A stretch of 64,000 bases of DNA from G963675935 sp963803125 (GTDB lineage Bacteria > Planctomycetota > Planctomycetia > Pirellulales > Thermoguttaceae), in NCBI GenBank assembly GCA_963803125.1, contig CAWDLR010000003.1, positions 1,240,001-1,304,000 on the forward strand, written 5' to 3'. Of the stretch, positions 45,830 through 54,838 are shown piece after piece. Below the pieces are notes generated by a model, which was given only the letters and a program-made list of their open reading frames with translations, did not search any database and had not been told where the DNA came from. Positions within the stretch are counted from its first letter, which is position 1. The number at the start of each line of letters is the position of its first letter. Made by a program: the position numbers and the translations under genes.

Positions 45830-47032
45830 ATGCTCGCCATGACTGACGCAGAACTTGAAGCACTGCTCAATGATTTGGAATCCGATCGCGTTGAGCGAAC
45901 GGTATCGACCAACGACGGGGATAAGTTCCGTCAGGCAGTGTGTGCGTTCGCCAATGATCTTCCAGATCATCGACAGGTTGGAGTATTGTTCGTCGGAGTC
46001 GACGACGATGGACACCCAACAGGAGTCTCAATTACCGGTCAGTTGCTTGAGAACCTTGCTTCGATGCGTAACGACGGAAACATCCACCCCTTCCCTTCCC
46101 TTGACGTTCAAGAACGTACACTAAGAGGCGGTAAGGTCGCGGTCGTAATCGTGCATCCATCCGCTGCAACGCCCGTGCGATTCAAGGGGACTGTCTGGAT
46201 TCGGTCTGGTCCGCGCCGTGGCATAGCCAATCCGGATGATGAACGGCGGCTCAACGAGAAACGCCGCTTCCACGATCTGCCGACCGACATCCGGCCCGTG
46301 GTATCGGCAAGCCTCGCCGACCTCGACGATCTGTTGTTTAGTCGCACGTATTTGCCGTTCGCCGTTTCTGCCGAAGTTTTGGAACAGAATGAGCGGAGCT
46401 TGGAGCACCAACTTCTCGCGTTGAAATTTGCGCACCCTGGCACTCCCGTCTGCCCGACGGTGCTCGGCATTCTGGCGGTCGGCAAGATGCCGACCGATTG
46501 GATTCCTTGCGCCTACGTGCAGTTTCTGAGAATTGACGGAGACGCCCTGGGCGACCCGATCAAAGATTCGCGGGAAGTTCGGGGCGCTTTGCCGGACTTG
46601 CTGAATGAGATCGAGGACTTGCTTAGAGCCAATAATCAAACGTCCGTCGATTTTACGTCCGGCCGCGTCGAGGTGCAAAGGCCCGATTACCCAATTGTAG
46701 CGCTTCAGCAGATCGTCCGAAATGCGGTTTTGCACCGCTCCTACGAGAACACCAATGCGCCCGTGCGGCTCTATTGGTTTCGTGATCGCGTCGAAATTCA
46801 GAATCCGGGCGGCCCTTACGGGCAGGTCACGAAACAGAATTTCGGCCAGCCGGGCGCATACGATTATCGCAACCCCAATCTCGCAGCCACGATGAAAGAC
46901 CTCGGCTATGTCCAACGCTTCGGTTTTGGCATCGCCACGGCCCGTCGCGAACTGGAAAAGAATGGGAACCCGCCTCTGGAGTTCCAGGTTGAAGATACGG
47001 GCATCGCGGCCATTATCAGGAGGCGATCATGA
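45830..47032 (+). CDS. AlbA_2/Schlafen-type putative ATP-binding protein
   Basis: The 400-residue protein has an N-terminal AlbA_2 (Schlafen AAA_4-like) domain, visible as ESDRVERTVSTNDGDKFRQA, GVLFVGVDDDGHPTGVSI and VRFKGTVWIRSGPRRGIANP. The C-terminal third resembles the ATPase-like half of such proteins (IVRNAVLHRSYENTNAPVRL, WFRDRVEIQNPGGPYGQV, LGYVQRFGFGIATARREL). The family is often found in regulators and in defence loci. It begins eight bases after the alcohol dehydrogenase stop and overlaps the ParA gene by ATGA. GC content is lower than in the lut genes on both sides, which suggests insertion. Confidence 0.82.
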   Translation: MLAMTDAELEALLNDLESDRVERTVSTNDGDKFRQAVCAFANDLPDHRQVGVLFVGVDDDGHPTGVSITGQLLENLASMRNDGNIHPFPSLDVQERTLRGGKVAVVIVHPSAATPVRFKGTVWIRSGPRRGIANPDDERRLNEKRRFHDLPTDIRPVVSASLADLDDLLFSRTYLPFAVSAEVLEQNERSLEHQLLALKFAHPGTPVCPTVLGILAVGKMPTDWIPCAYVQFLRIDGDALGDPIKDSREVRGALPDLLNEIEDLLRANNQTSVDFTSGRVEVQRPDYPIVALQQIVRNAVLHRSYENTNAPVRLYWFRDRVEIQNPGGPYGQVTKQNFGQPGAYDYRNPNLAATMKDLGYVQRFGFGIATARRELEKNGNPPLEFQVEDTGIAAIIRRRS

Positions 47033-48036
47033 GCGTACCCGTTATCGCGTTCTTCAACAACAAGGGGGGCGTCGGCAAAACGTCGATGGTCTACCACCTC
47101 GCCTGGATGTTCTCCGATCGCGGGTTTCGCGTCATCGCCGCCGATCTCGATCCACAGTGCAATCTTACGGCCTCTTTTCTGGACGATGACTGCATTGAGG
47201 AAGTGATGTCGGGCAAAGAAAGATCGTGCACGGTGTTTGGGGCGGTGCAACCCTTAAAGAGAGGGACCGGCGATATTGTCGCTCCTCACGTGGAAGATAT
47301 CTCTGAGCGGCTGGGACTCGTGCTGGGCGACATGGCTCTATCGACTTTTGAAGACGACTTGTCCGAAGTGTGGCCAAAGTGCCTAGCGGGCGAGGAGCGG
47401 GCTTTTCGCATAACGTCGGCCTTCTGGCGGGTCGTTCAACAGGTCGGGGAGAAACGCGACGCTGATATGATACTCCTTGACCTCGGACCAAACCTCGGGG
47501 CAATCAATCGGGCAGCGCTCATCGCCTCAGACTTCGTCGTAGTTCCGCTCGGACCAGATCTCTTCTCCCTCCAAGGGCTACAGAACCTCGGGCCCGCCCT
47601 GCAAACATGGCGCGATGGCTGGAAGAAGCGGCTAGTCGAAATATCGCGCAACGACTTGCCTTTGCCGCCGGGCGGCATTCGGCCTATTGGCTACGTTGTT
47701 CTCCGCCACTCCATTCGCCTTGATCGCCCCGTAAAAGCGTTCGAGCGCTGGATGGCGAGGATTCCGTCCGTCTACGCTGAAGCAGTAATACAGAGTCCGG
47801 CAACTGACGCCACGGTTGACACCGACCCCAATTGCATCGCCAAATTGAAGGACTACCGCAGCTTGATGCCGCTGGCCCAGGAAGCCCGAAAGCCCATGTT
47901 CTTTCTTAAGCCCGCTGACGGAGCAATTGGCGCCCACACCTATGCGGTTGCCGACGTTTACAAGGAGTTCAAGGCTGTGGCGGATGAAATAGCAGGACGA
48001 ATTGGCATTAAAAAGCACAGGCCGTCACTTGTATGA
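47029..48036 (+). CDS. ParA/Soj-type P-loop ATPase
   Basis: The 335-residue ATPase has the deviant Walker A NNKGGVGKTSM (10-20) with both signature lysines, the A' motif VIAADLDPQCNLTASFL and a Walker B-like ILLDLGPNLGAINRAAL. A middle insert of about 60 residues separates these motifs, and an RPIGYVVLRHSIRLDRPV stretch follows. There is no ParB or parS nearby, so this is not a standard chromosome-segregation locus. It overlaps the AlbA_2 gene and lutB by ATGA on each side and is probably co-translated with both. The joint function is unknown. Confidence 0.85.
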   Translation: MSVPVIAFFNNKGGVGKTSMVYHLAWMFSDRGFRVIAADLDPQCNLTASFLDDDCIEEVMSGKERSCTVFGAVQPLKRGTGDIVAPHVEDISERLGLVLGDMALSTFEDDLSEVWPKCLAGEERAFRITSAFWRVVQQVGEKRDADMILLDLGPNLGAINRAALIASDFVVVPLGPDLFSLQGLQNLGPALQTWRDGWKKRLVEISRNDLPLPPGGIRPIGYVVLRHSIRLDRPVKAFERWMARIPSVYAEAVIQSPATDATVDTDPNCIAKLKDYRSLMPLAQEARKPMFFLKPADGAIGAHTYAVADVYKEFKAVADEIAGRIGIKKHRPSLV

Positions 48037-49445
48037 GACACCGAATCATGCCCGCACCACATCTCGCCGGCGCCGAGTTCCTCACCCCCCTGACCAAGGG
48101 CCTTGCCGAGCCGTCGGCGTCCGCGGCGCTGGGCAAGACGATGGAACGCTCGGCGAATCAGAGCCGCAACGCCACTTCCGCCGTGCCGTTCGACCAGTGG
48201 CGGCAGGCGGCGCATGACATCAAACAGTTCGCGATCGCCAACCTCGATAAGATATTGGTCGAGTTCGAGCGGAACATGACTGCCCGCGGGGCGACCGTGC
48301 TCTGGGCCAACGACGCGGCCGAGGCCAACCAACACGTGCTCGACATCGCCAAAGAGCACAACGTTAGGAGCCTCGTGAAGTCGAAGTCGATGGTCAGCGA
48401 GGAGATGGAGCTCGATCACGTGCTGGAAGCGGCCGGCATCCGCGCGGTCGAGACCGATTTCGGCGAGTACATCGTGCAGGTGGCCCATCAGCGGCCGGTT
48501 CACATCGTCGGGCCGGCCCTGCACATGTCGGCGGCCGACGTGGGGCGGCTTTTCGCCGAGAAGCTGGGCGAGCCCTTTACGGAAGACCACACCAAGCTCT
48601 GCGACATCGCTCGGCGGCGGCTGCGCGAAGAATATCTGCAAGCCGACATGGGCATGTCCGGCTGCAACTTCGCCGTGGCCGACAGCGGCACGATCGTCGT
48701 CGTCGAAAACGAAGGAAACGCCGGCCTCTCGACCGCCACTCCGCCGGTTCACGTGGTCCTGGTCGGCATCGAGAAAATGCTGCCGAAGCTGGAGCACCTG
48801 CCATTGTTTCTCAATCTCCTCGGCCGTTGCGGCACGGGGCAAAAACTGACGAGCTACACGCACCTGATCGGCGGGCCGGCGCCGGGCAAGAAACTGTATG
48901 TGATTATACTGGACAACGGGCGGAGCAGCGTGTTGAAAGACCCGGCCGGCCGCGAGTCGCTCTACTGTATCCGCTGCGGGTCGTGCCTAAACAACTGCCC
49001 GGTGTATCGCCGCGCCGGCGGCTGGGCGTATGGCTGGGTCTACCCGGGGCCGATCGGTTCGGTGCTCACGCCGCAATTGCTCGGTCTGGAGAAGGCGGGC
49101 AAGCTGCCCTTTGCCTCGTCGTTGTGCGGACTGTGCGCCGAGGTCTGTCCGGCAAAGATCGATCTGCCGCATCAGCTCGTCCATTTGCGGCATCGCGCCG
49201 TAACCGAGCCGTCGCCGATGAACTCGATCGTGCAGCGGATGATCTGGACCGTTTGGGCGTGGTTCATGGCAGGGCCGATTCGCTACAAGCTGGCAATGAC
49301 GCCGGCGCGGATTTTCATGCCGCTCTTGAAGTTTGTTCCCTGGCATCCGAGCATGTTGGGGGCATGGACCCGCGGCCGCGAGCTGCCGCCGTCGCCGAAG
49401 CACGATTTCCGAAGCTGGTGGAAGAAGAACAAGGATCAGTATTAG
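48033..49445 (+). CDS. lutB: L-lactate utilisation iron-sulfur protein LutB
   Basis: The 470-residue protein has an N-terminal LUD-type domain (about 45-300; ADSGTIVVVENEGNAGLSTA near its end) and two [4Fe-4S] ferredoxin motifs, CIRCGSCLNNCPVYRR and LCGLCAEVCPAKIDLPHQL. It passes electrons from lactate oxidation within the LutABC complex. The ATG at 48033 overlaps the ParA stop by ATGA; an in-frame ATG at 48048 may be the ancestral start from before the upstream pair was inserted. Confidence 0.93.
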   Translation: MRHRIMPAPHLAGAEFLTPLTKGLAEPSASAALGKTMERSANQSRNATSAVPFDQWRQAAHDIKQFAIANLDKILVEFERNMTARGATVLWANDAAEANQHVLDIAKEHNVRSLVKSKSMVSEEMELDHVLEAAGIRAVETDFGEYIVQVAHQRPVHIVGPALHMSAADVGRLFAEKLGEPFTEDHTKLCDIARRRLREEYLQADMGMSGCNFAVADSGTIVVVENEGNAGLSTATPPVHVVLVGIEKMLPKLEHLPLFLNLLGRCGTGQKLTSYTHLIGGPAPGKKLYVIILDNGRSSVLKDPAGRESLYCIRCGSCLNNCPVYRRAGGWAYGWVYPGPIGSVLTPQLLGLEKAGKLPFASSLCGLCAEVCPAKIDLPHQLVHLRHRAVTEPSPMNSIVQRMIWTVWAWFMAGPIRYKLAMTPARIFMPLLKFVPWHPSMLGAWTRGRELPPSPKHDFRSWWKKNKDQY

Positions 49446-49513
49446 GCACACGCTGTGTGCCGTCCTGGAACTCGCAAAGGGCTTATAACGGCACACGGCG
49501 TGTGCCGGATACG
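49445..49513. repeat. Inverted pair of GGCACACG...GTGTGCC palindromes between lutB and lutC
   Basis: Palindromes at 49445-49461 and 49490-49506 are followed by GGATACG; the right unit matches the element at 24620-24643 exactly. The repeat begins inside the last base of the lutB stop codon. Confidence 0.8.
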
Positions 49514-49531
49514 TAGGGGGAAGTGACGAAG

Positions 49532-50185
49532 ATGAGCAGTCGTGACGCGATTTTGCAGCGGGTGCATGGCGAGTTGTCGAAATATCCGCCGGTGGCCGCC
49601 CCGCCGGCGCCGGTTGTCTGGCCGACGACGAATCCAACTCCCGCCGACATGGCCGAGCGGTTTGCCGCGGAATTGGCAGCGGTCCAGGGCGAGGTGATCG
49701 GTTGCGCGACGATGCAGGACGCCCAGCGGCGCCTCGCCGAGTTGGTTTCGCAGGCGGGTTGGACTTCGATCGGGGCGATGGATCGGCCGTTGCTGCGCGA
49801 GGCGGCGGGCGGTCTGCCGGCCAGTTCGCTAAACTGGCAGATGGTCGACTGGCCGCCGCCGCGGATGGCGCAGCTTTCGGCGAGCGTGCTCGAACCCGAG
49901 ATGCTGCTGGCCGACACCGGCTCGTGCGTGGTCCGCTGCCCGACGGCGGTGGACCGCCTGTTGTGCTACCTGCCGCCGGCATGCGTGGTCGTGGCGCGGA
50001 TGGGTCAGTTGTACGAGCATCTCCCGGCGGCTTGGGCGTCGCTGGCGCCGCGCGTCGCCGATGCGGCGATGAAGGGGGAATTCGTCATCGTCACCGGTCC
50101 CAGCCGCACAGCCGACATCGAGAAGATCCTGATTCTCGGCGTTCATGGGCCGAAGCGGCTCGTCGTGCTGCTCGTCGAGGGATGA
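49532..50185 (+). CDS. lutC: L-lactate utilisation protein LutC (LUD domain)
   Basis: The 217-residue protein is the third subunit of the LutABC complex. It consists mainly of an LUD domain, recognisable in ADTGSCVVRCPTAVDRLLCY and in FVIVTGPSRTADIEKILILG, with the C-terminal GVHGPKRLVVLLVEG. An AGGGGG at 49515-49520 is placed better for the ATG at 49532 than for a GTG at 49523. Its last codons run into a TGAGGGA repeat tract. Confidence 0.9.
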   Translation: MSSRDAILQRVHGELSKYPPVAAPPAPVVWPTTNPTPADMAERFAAELAAVQGEVIGCATMQDAQRRLAELVSQAGWTSIGAMDRPLLREAAGGLPASSLNWQMVDWPPPRMAQLSASVLEPEMLLADTGSCVVRCPTAVDRLLCYLPPACVVVARMGQLYEHLPAAWASLAPRVADAAMKGEFVIVTGPSRTADIEKILILGVHGPKRLVVLLVEG

Positions 50186-50448
50186 GGGATGAGAGATGAG
50201 AGATGAGAGATGAGGGATTGGGAGCAGGAATCAGGAGGATTTGCAGCCGGTGGTTTCTGCGGGGAGGCTCTCGACGGAACCGCATCTTGACGCTCCCACG
50301 TCCGCTGCGGCCCTTTCGCTCGCCGTCGGTCGCTCACGCCTCATCCTTTGCGACTCATCCCTCGTGTTTCATCCCTCATCCCTCATCCTTCATCCTTCGC
50401 CCTTCATCCCTCATCCCTCATCTCTCATCCCTCATCATTCTCGCTCTG
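50178..50448. repeat. Inverted GATGAGGGATGAGAG / CTCATCCCTCATC tracts
   Basis: A left tract of GATGAGRG units (50178-50217) is mirrored by a right tract of CATCCCT units (50354-50440), about 137 bases apart. Single-strand pairing would give a long stem. The right tract lies within the reading frame of the next gene and encodes repeated SSLIPH-type residues just before its signal-like hydrophobic core. Confidence 0.8.
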
Positions 50449-51378
50449 GCCGTTTCCCCCGCGGCCGCGCAGCAGTTGGCTTCGCTTAGGAAGATGCCGG
50501 GCGATCTGCTGCGATATACCGGCGGGGCGCGGCCGAACGCCGACGGGATGGCCAGCTACAACCGCGACGGGTTCAAGAGCCCCGAGTTTCAGGCCGGGGC
50601 GATGCACTATTTGGTCCGGGCGGTGGTGCGACGCGATGAGCGATGCGTGGGCGAAGGTTGGAAGGCGGTCGAGGCCACGTTCCGCTATCAGACCGAACAG
50701 GGCGGCTTCGGCCGCAAGGGCGCCCCGCACGGCGGCCCATCGGCGGCGGCCTTCTGGCTGGCCGAACTCGATCAGGCCGTGCTGGTGTTGCGCGAGAGCG
50801 AGCTGGGCCCGAAGTACAAGGAGCGAATCGAGCGGCTGCAGCCGAAAATCTGCAAGGCCGCTCGATGGCTGGCCCTGCCGAGCAATCGGGCGTACCTGAA
50901 GCGCGAGGACGCCGACGCGCCGAATCGCCTGTTGTTCGACGCCTTGGCCTACGGACTGTCGGGCGTACTCTGCGGCGATGACGAATTAAAACGTGTCGGC
51001 CGCCGCTTCGTCGATTTGGCGATGAGCCAGTACCGCGCAAGCGATGGCGTCTTTCTGGAGAAAGGCGGCTGGGATTCGAGCTATCAGGCGGTGGCGGCTC
51101 TGAAGTTGCAGATTTGGACGCTCTATTTTCCCGACAAGAAGCTGGAAGCGGCGGCCGCCCGGGCGGTTCGCTGGGAGTTGGGCCACGTTGGCCCCGAGGG
51201 GAAAATTGACGTCGCCGGCAACACCCGCACCGGTCTGGGGCAGGAGCAGTGGATGGGGCATCCGAAGGGGGTCAATCTGAGCGAAATCACTCTCTGCCTG
51301 CTCTACCAGTATGCCCGAACCGGCGACAAAGAGGCCCTAGCGGCTGCGCGGCGGGTTGTCAACCAGCGAAAGCGGTAG
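50203..51378 (+). CDS. Secreted helical-barrel-like protein of unknown function with a repeat-derived N-terminus
   Basis: Up to 391 residues. From about residue 78 on (IILALAVSPAAAQQLASL) there is a signal-peptide core and then a mostly helical domain resembling the alpha/alpha barrels of terpenoid cyclases and prenyltransferase beta subunits: YQTEQGGFGRKGAPHGGPSA, KGGWDSSYQAVAALKLQIW and GKIDVAGNTRTGLGQEQW. The first ~75 residues are encoded by the repeat tracts and have no family likeness, so the true start is uncertain and may use a non-ATG codon within the repeat. No catalytic motif is clear. Confidence 0.65.
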   Translation: MRDEGLGAGIRRICSRWFLRGGSRRNRILTLPRPLRPFRSPSVAHASSFATHPSCFIPHPSSFILRPSSLIPHLSSLIILALAVSPAAAQQLASLRKMPGDLLRYTGGARPNADGMASYNRDGFKSPEFQAGAMHYLVRAVVRRDERCVGEGWKAVEATFRYQTEQGGFGRKGAPHGGPSAAAFWLAELDQAVLVLRESELGPKYKERIERLQPKICKAARWLALPSNRAYLKREDADAPNRLLFDALAYGLSGVLCGDDELKRVGRRFVDLAMSQYRASDGVFLEKGGWDSSYQAVAALKLQIWTLYFPDKKLEAAAARAVRWELGHVGPEGKIDVAGNTRTGLGQEQWMGHPKGVNLSEITLCLLYQYARTGDKEALAAARRVVNQRKR

Positions 51379-51527
51379 GCGGCATGGCCGCCGGCATCTC
51401 GGCAGAGCAAGCTGGCAGCCCCCCCTTTCTAACGGGTACATCGTCTTGCCTTGGAATTCTCGGCCACCTGCGCCATAAAGGAAGTAGGCATATTGCATTC
51501 CGGCCAGGCGTATTCTGCGGGTGGGGG

Positions 51528-52061
51528 ATGAACGAGGCGAGTCGCCAGAGCACCGACCAGATCGTGCAGTTGCTGACCAACGTGCAGCAGCAACTGACCC
51601 GCTATGTCCGCACGCTGGTTCCAAACCGCAGCGATGCGGAAGAGGTGCTGCAAGAGACGAATCTGTTCGTCTGGCGGCATGCCGATGAGTTTGAGTTGGG
51701 GACGAACTTCGCCGCCTGGGCCTGCAAGATCGCCTACTACCAGGTGTTGACGTTTCGCAAGCGGCAATCGCGCAGCCGGCTCTGCTTCAGCGATGCGCTG
51801 GTCGAGCAGTTGGCCAAGGGGGCCGGCGGGAGCCTTGCCGGAGGGGACGACGAGGCGGAAGCCCTCAGTTCCTGCATGGAGAAGCTCGGCGTGGATGATC
51901 GCGAGCTGCTGGAACTTCGCTACGAGCCGGGGGCGACCGTGGAGGCGATCGCCCGGCAGATCGGGCGATCGACCAAGGCGGTCTACAACGCCCTGGCGCG
52001 CATTCGCACCTGGTTGCTGGAGTGCGTCCAGCGGACCGCAGCCGAAGCGAGGAGGGGATGA
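51528..52061 (+). CDS. ECF-type RNA polymerase sigma factor
   Basis: The 177-residue sigma factor has region 2 (RYVRTLVPNRSDAEEVLQET, then LFVWRHADEFELGTNF with ACKIAYYQVLTFRKRQ) and region 4 (ELLELRYEPGATVEAIARQI, then GRSTKAVYNALARIRTWL). It matches the short ECF factors common in planctomycetes that are coupled to FecR-domain proteins. GGGGG at 51522-51526 lies very close to the ATG. The stop overlaps the next ATG by ATGA, so sigma and FecR protein are co-translated. Confidence 0.92.
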   Translation: MNEASRQSTDQIVQLLTNVQQQLTRYVRTLVPNRSDAEEVLQETNLFVWRHADEFELGTNFAAWACKIAYYQVLTFRKRQSRSRLCFSDALVEQLAKGAGGSLAGGDDEAEALSSCMEKLGVDDRELLELRYEPGATVEAIARQIGRSTKAVYNALARIRTWLLECVQRTAAEARRG

Positions 52062-53739
52062 TGCCTTTCGGCGCGAAGCAGAGCGAGCTGGCCGGGCTGC
52101 TGTCGCGGCTGTGCGACGGCGAAATTGCCCCGGGCGACTGGGAGCGGTTGGAGGCATTGTTGTTGGACGATTCGGCGGCGCAGGAGTTGTATCGCCGCTT
52201 TGTGGCGTTGGACGTAGAGTTGGCGTGGCGCGGGGCCGGTCGGCCGGCGCCGCGCGGTTCGATTCGCCGCTCGCCGCTCCGCTGCCGGCGATGATCGAGC
52301 CTTCTCCGGCTCTGCCCGCTCCCGCTTCGACGCTCTATCCGTTTGGCAGCTTTGTGTTCTCCTATGCGGCGGCTGTGGTGATCGTGGGGATCGGGTTGTT
52401 GCTCGGCTGGGCGTACCAGGTGTCAACGCCTCGACCCGATCAGCGTGAATCGGTGCGACTTGTGCCGCCGCCGAAGTCGACGGAGAAGCGATTCGAGCCC
52501 AAACTGGTCTTTGTCGGCCGTGTGACCGACATGGTCGAGTGCCGCTGGGCCAATCCGAAAAGGGGAATGGTCCATTACGCCCGCGTCCCGCTCGGGGCGA
52601 AGTACGCGCTCGCCTCGGGATTGATGGAAATCAGCTACGACAACGGCGCCAGGGTCATCCTGCAAGGGCCGTGTACGTATCAAGTGAATTCTCCTGCCGG
52701 CGGCTATCTGTGGCAGGGTCGGCTGACGGCGAGGGTAGGGGAGAGGGGAGAGAGCAGAGGGGAGAGGGAGAAGGTGGCGGCGAATCAGCATTCGGTGGTC
52801 AGCATTCAGCAATCAGCATTCAGCAATCATCATTCAGCATTCAACAATCAACAATCCCCCTCTCCCCTCTCCTCTCTCCCCTCTCCCCTCTTCACTGTCC
52901 GCACTCCCAATGCGAGAGTTGCCGACCTGGGAACCGAGTTCGGCGTTGAGGTCGATGCGTCCGGCATGAGCACGGCCCACGTTTACGAGGGGAAGGTCGA
53001 GGTCATGGCGGTCGGCGGCAACGCGGACGGCAGCAATCCCATCCGCTTGAAGAAGGACCAATCGGCGCGCGTCGAGGTCGGCAGAGACCGCGTCGCCAGG
53101 GTGGTTCGCCAGTCGGGCCGACCGAGTCCGTTCGTCCGGCAGATGCCGAAGCGTGTGCGGATCAAGGCGTTCAACACGGGATTGAACCTGAAAGAGGGGA
53201 AGTCCGACCCGCGCTGGCAGCTTGTTGCCCGCGGCGACAAGCCGAAGTTCAAGCCGCGGGCGGCGGTAGTGGTCAACACCGCCGGCACCCCCTATCTCTT
53301 GAATCAAGCCGACCGTTCGCAGTGGATCTCGGCCACAAGCGACATGTCGCCGCTGCCCAACGGCGTGGTCTATACGTTTCGCACCAGCTTCGATCTGAAG
53401 GGGATGCGGCCTTCGACGGCCGTCTTGCACGGTCGATTCGCAGTCGACAACCATGTGCGTGCAATTCGACTCAACGGCGGCGAGATTCCGGTGCCCCGGC
53501 ACGGTTACGAGGAGTTCGGCTTCTTTCACGGGTTCCAGAGCGACCGCGGTTTTGTCGAGGGAACGAACGTGTTGGAAGTGGACGTCGAAAATGGGGAGGA
53601 AGGGTCGGACCCTTCGCGGACCTCGTCGAGCCCGATGGGCCTGCTGGTGGAATTGGACGTTTCGGCCATGTCGGCTTGGCCGGAAGCTCCCGCAAGGATG
53701 CTGGATGCGAAACAAAGACACAACGAATCGAGTAACTGA
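52058..53739 (+). CDS. FecR-domain protein, putative sigma regulator, with repeat insertion and frame break
   Basis: About 560 residues. The N-terminus (QSELAGLLSRLCDGEIAPGDW, then ALLLDDSAAQELYRRFVAL) is the usual cytoplasmic start of such regulators. The frame changes at about 52228-52255 and resumes ARFDSPLAAPLPAMIEP. A membrane segment (YAAAVVIVGIGLLLGWAY) precedes a FecR domain: GARVILQGPCTYQVNSPAGG, GRLTARV, then after a repeat-encoded segment of about 54 residues FTVRTPNARVADLGTEFGVE and STAHVYEGKVEVMAVGG. The C-terminal ~200 residues are beta-rich. It overlaps the sigma gene by ATGA and precedes two DUF1559 genes. Confidence 0.82.
52731..52893. repeat. Composite repeat inside the FecR-domain gene
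   Basis: A purine-rich left arm (GGGGAGAGG units, 52738-52770) is mirrored by a pyrimidine-rich right arm (CCCCTCTCC units, about 52861-52890). Between them are direct copies of ATTCAGCAATCAGC/ATTCAACAATC. The whole piece is translated in frame as Ser/Gln/Asn-rich sequence within the FecR domain. Confidence 0.85.
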
Positions 53740-53751
53740 GAGGACGATCAA

Positions 53752-54804
53752 ATGAAGCGAGCAAAGCAAACGCGGGGCTTCACCTTGGTGGAGTTGTTGG
53801 TGGTGATTACGATCATCGGCATTCTGATCGCGCTGTTGTTGCCGGCGGTGCAAGCGGCGCGGGAGGCGGCGCGGCGAGCCCAATGCCAGAACAACCTCAA
53901 GCAACTCTCGCTGGGATGTCTGAACCATGAGCAGGCCACGCGACGTTATCCGACCGGCGGCTGGGGATGGGCCTGGGTGGGCGACGCCGATCGCGGAACC
54001 GACTGGCGGCAGCCCGGCGGTTGGATCTACAATGTCTTGCCCTACATCGATCAGCAGCCCCTGCACGACATGGGCATGGGGCTGACGGGCACGGCGAAGT
54101 ACGACGCCCACGGCCAACGCTCGACCATCGCCCTGGAGACCCTGTTTTGTCCCTCGCGAAGGCCTCCGCTTGATTATCCGTATGTCGCCGGTTACGGAAA
54201 TGCAAATCAGACTCCACCCGCGACCCGAGCCCGGAGCGACTATGCCGCCAACGCGGGAGACAGTTACGACGATCCCACGTCTATCGGCGGTGTGACTTGG
54301 CCGTGTTACGGGAATGCCTCGGGTGGTCCCTCGGCCACCACCGATGTCGAGAATCCTCCGGGACAGATGACCGGCAACGCGCGGAACACGTTCTCCTTCT
54401 TCGCCAAGTGGGATAACGGCATCGTCTACTACGGCAGTCTAGTCGCGACAGCCGACATCACAGACGGGACGACGAACACCCTTCTGGTAGGTGAGAAGTA
54501 CGTCAATCCTGACTGGTACATAACCGGGCAGGATCCCGGCGACAACGAGGGCGCGATGATCGGCGGAAATGCCGATGTCGAGCGCTGGAGCGGGGTGTCG
54601 GCGACGGGGATTTGGCCACTGATACAAGATACGCCGGGCGTCAACTACTGGCTCTGTTTCGGCAGCGCCCACAGCGACAGTTTCAACGTGGCGTTTTGCG
54701 ACGGCGCGGTGCGGCCGATTGCCTATACGATCGCTCTCGGTACGTTTCGCTGTCTCTGCAACCGTCATGATGAGACCGTGATCAATGTGAAGTCACTCAA
54801 TTGA
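53752..54804 (+). CDS. DUF1559 protein with pseudopilin N-terminus (copy 1)
   Basis: The 350-residue protein starts with a type II pseudopilin leader and helix (RGFTLVELLVVITIIGILIA, cleavage after the glycine) followed by LLLPAVQAAREAARRAQCQN, the hallmark of planctomycete DUF1559 proteins. The family's C-terminal H-x9-DG motif is present as SAHSDSFNVAFCDGAVRP. It is probably exported and assembled by a type II/IV-like system, but its function is not known. It lies 12 bases after the FecR gene and 34 before a paralogue. Confidence 0.93.
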   Translation: MKRAKQTRGFTLVELLVVITIIGILIALLLPAVQAAREAARRAQCQNNLKQLSLGCLNHEQATRRYPTGGWGWAWVGDADRGTDWRQPGGWIYNVLPYIDQQPLHDMGMGLTGTAKYDAHGQRSTIALETLFCPSRRPPLDYPYVAGYGNANQTPPATRARSDYAANAGDSYDDPTSIGGVTWPCYGNASGGPSATTDVENPPGQMTGNARNTFSFFAKWDNGIVYYGSLVATADITDGTTNTLLVGEKYVNPDWYITGQDPGDNEGAMIGGNADVERWSGVSATGIWPLIQDTPGVNYWLCFGSAHSDSFNVAFCDGAVRPIAYTIALGTFRCLCNRHDETVINVKSLN

Positions 54805-54838
54805 CCGTGATGAAATGAACAACTGACAGGACAATCGG

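Noticed and set aside
47029..48036. ParA gene as part of a chromosome or plasmid partition locus
   Set aside because: No ParB gene or parS-like repeat is nearby and the gene is embedded in a metabolic operon.
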